DNA of 64,000 bases. It comes from Novosphingobium resinovorum. GTDB taxonomy: Bacteria > Pseudomonadota > Alphaproteobacteria > Sphingomonadales > Sphingomonadaceae. Positions 62,627-64,000 of the stretch are shown here, piece by piece. The stretch's first letter is position 1, and each line of letters begins with the position of its first letter. Both the position numbers and the translations under genes were made by a program. The notes below the pieces were generated by a model, which was given only the letters and a program-made list of their open reading frames with translations, made no database searches and was not told where the DNA came from. The stretch is from the NCBI RefSeq assembly GCF_027922145.1, contig NZ_BSFC01000002.1, positions 1 to 64,000 of the forward strand. Direction: 5' to 3'.

Positions 62627-63759
62627 GCGAGGGCGCCTTCACCGCCCGCCTGCTCGGCGCCGTGGGCGATCTGCCCGCCGATCAGTGGGATGCGTTGACT
62701 GATGGGGCGAATCCCTTCGTCGCTCACGCCTTCCTCACTGCGATGGAGGAATCGGGCAGCGTCGGCGGCCGCAGCGGCTGGACGCCATTACCGCTGGTGA
62801 TCGACGGTCCTGACGGCAGCCTCGCCGCCGCGCTTCCGGCCTACCTGAAGGAGCACTCGCAGGGCGAGTACGTCTTCGACCATGCCTGGGCCGATGCCTG
62901 GCACCGGGCCGGCGGCTCGTACTATCCCAAGCTGCAGATTGCGGTACCTTTCACCCCGGCCACCGGCCCGCGCCTGCTGACACCGCATCCCGAACTCATG
63001 CTGCCGCTACTGCGCGCGGCGGAGACGCTGTGCCGTGACAATGGCCTCTCCTCCGCCCACGCGACCTTCATCGAACCGGCGCAGGTCCCCGTGTTCCAGA
63101 ACGCCGGGTGGCTGCTGCGCGAGGACATTCAGTTTCATTGGGAGAATCGCGGCTACGCGACTTTCGACGATTTCCTCGGGCAACTGTCGTCGCGCAAGCG
63201 CAAGGATCTGCGCAAGGAACGGGAGAAAGCGCAGGAGGGCGTCGAGATTCGCGCTCTGTCAGGCGAGGAGATCACCGAGGCGCACTGGGAAGCGTTCTGG
63301 GATTTCTACCAGGACACAGGCGCGCACAAATGGGGACGCCCCTATCTTACGCGCGAGGCGTTCAGCCTGCTGGGCGAGACGATGGCCGATCGCATCCTGA
63401 TGGTGCTGGCCTTCCTAGACGGGCACCCGGTGGCGGGCGCGCTGAACTTCATCGGCGAGGAGGCGCTGTACGGACGCTATTGGGGCGCCGTCGTCGACAA
63501 GCCGTTCCTGCACTTCGAACTGTGCTACTATCAGGCGATCGATGTCGCGATCCGGCTGGGCCTAGGCCGTGTCGAAGCGGGCGCGCAGGGCGGGCACAAG
63601 CTGGCGCGAGGATACGAGCCGGTGCGCACGATCTCAGCGCACTACATCGTCCACGACGGCCTGCGATCCGCGATTGCCGAATATCTCGAGCAGGAGCGGG
63701 CAGGGATCGCCACCGACCAGCTCCGGCTTGGCGGGCATTCGCCCTTCCGCAAGGCCTAG
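62623..63759 (+). CDS. FemAB-like/GNAT (DUF482) N-acyltransferase
   Basis: A 378-residue protein from GTG 62623. Features of the DUF482 peptidogalycan/FemAB-like group: LPAYLKEHSQGEYVFDHAWADAW, YYPKLQIAVPFTPATGPRLL, FIEPAQVPVFQNAGW, QFHWENRGYATFDDFLGQLSSRKRKDLRKER, and GRYWGAV plus VEAGAQGGHKLARGYEP. GNAT-fold acyltransferases of this type are proposed to modify cell-wall or amino-acyl substrates; function is not settled. Ends the overlapping run that begins with DUF3572. Confidence 0.88.
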   Translation: MSEGAFTARLLGAVGDLPADQWDALTDGANPFVAHAFLTAMEESGSVGGRSGWTPLPLVIDGPDGSLAAALPAYLKEHSQGEYVFDHAWADAWHRAGGSYYPKLQIAVPFTPATGPRLLTPHPELMLPLLRAAETLCRDNGLSSAHATFIEPAQVPVFQNAGWLLREDIQFHWENRGYATFDDFLGQLSSRKRKDLRKEREKAQEGVEIRALSGEEITEAHWEAFWDFYQDTGAHKWGRPYLTREAFSLLGETMADRILMVLAFLDGHPVAGALNFIGEEALYGRYWGAVVDKPFLHFELCYYQAIDVAIRLGLGRVEAGAQGGHKLARGYEPVRTISAHYIVHDGLRSAIAEYLEQERAGIATDQLRLGGHSPFRKA

Positions 63760-63760
63760 C

Positions 63761-64000
63761 TCAGGCAGCCTTGCGGACCGTCGCGCCCAGCCACTGGCGC
63801 GCGCGGCGCTGGGCTTCGGCGATTTCACGGGCCGTCATGTCGTCGGCGACTTCAGCGCGGCAGACGGTAGCTTCCTCGTGCCCGCCCACGGCGGCGAGGT
63901 TGAACCACTTGTGCGCTTCGATGAGGTCGCAGGGGGCGCCGTGGCTGCCGGTCGAGAAGGCGACACCGAGATCGAAATAAGCCGAGGCATCGCCCTGCGC
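63761..64000 (-). CDS. Sel1-like repeat protein, 5' end outside window
   Basis: The last 79 codons of a gene reading in from the right edge. The visible C-terminus (AYFDLGVAFSTGSHGAP, LIEAHKWFNLAAVGGHEEA, MTAREIAEAQRRARQWL) contains a Sel1/TPR-like repeat. It is convergent with the FemAB-like gene. Nothing can be said about the N-terminus. Confidence 0.75.
   Translation of the reverse strand, partial: AQGDASAYFDLGVAFSTGSHGAPCDLIEAHKWFNLAAVGGHEEATVCRAEVADDMTAREIAEAQRRARQWLGATVRKAA

Overview
The window looks like chromosome of a GC-rich sphingomonad (Alphaproteobacteria, Sphingomonadales), most like a Novosphingobium/Sphingobium-type genome. The basis is gene content: serine palmitoyltransferase with its dedicated acyl carrier protein, the alphaproteobacterial cell-cycle proteins MipZ and DivK, usg, DUF3572, a gene transfer agent (GTA) tail cluster, a tonB-exbB-exbD-exbD block, and several families of dispersed palindromic repeats. 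No rRNA, tRNA, CRISPR array or classical insertion sequence was found.

Layout. 1-8.6 kb is a sugar-acid/hemicellulose catabolic island: a truncated FAH-family dehydratase-like gene, a Tat-exported GH43 glycosidase, a LacI-type regulator, then fructuronate reductase (uxuB-like), uronate isomerase (uxaC) and altronate dehydratase (uxaA). Two near-identical 14-bp palindromes in the two divergent promoter regions look like operators of the LacI protein. 8.7-12.3 kb holds a two-component system, a 45-codon secreted-peptide gene and a CsgG/HfaB-family gene. 12.3-28.9 kb is mostly housekeeping: panC, mipZ, a J-domain protein, SDR, aldose epimerase, pheT/pheS, rplT/rpmI, hisN, prs, glpX and hom. A stand-alone GIY-YIG nuclease framed by inverted repeats lies between rplT and pheS. 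29-32 kb is TonB energy transduction. 32-36 kb is a DEXH helicase plus a phosphomannomutase that look less GC-rich than their neighbours. 36-48 kb has prfC, an EEP-family hydrolase, a glnK-amtB-glnK nitrogen block with a sigma-54-type promoter, a double cold-shock-domain protein, argD-argF-hslO, queC and an OmpA-like porin.

48-56.5 kb is a GTA cluster on the minus strand: small terminase-like gene, a 40-codon N-terminal remnant that looks like the large terminase, then directly the tail genes g9 to g15 plus a DUF2793 protein. Portal, protease, capsid and head-connector genes (g3-g8 in the Rhodobacter order) are absent, while the tail genes are intact and translationally coupled. The g12 gene is a fusion whose C-terminal gp12 part has its own Shine-Dalgarno sequence and ATG. 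This headless, tail-only GTA is the most striking item. 56.8-64 kb returns to chromosomal genes: a YqaA membrane protein, usg, an FMN reductase, spt-acp, divK, and a tightly overlapping run DUF3572-HAD-RidA-GDPD-FemAB-like, ending in a truncated Sel1-like gene.

All calls come from reading translated sequence and motifs; no database search was run. Family names rest on remembered motifs, and promoter, operator and terminator calls are by inspection.
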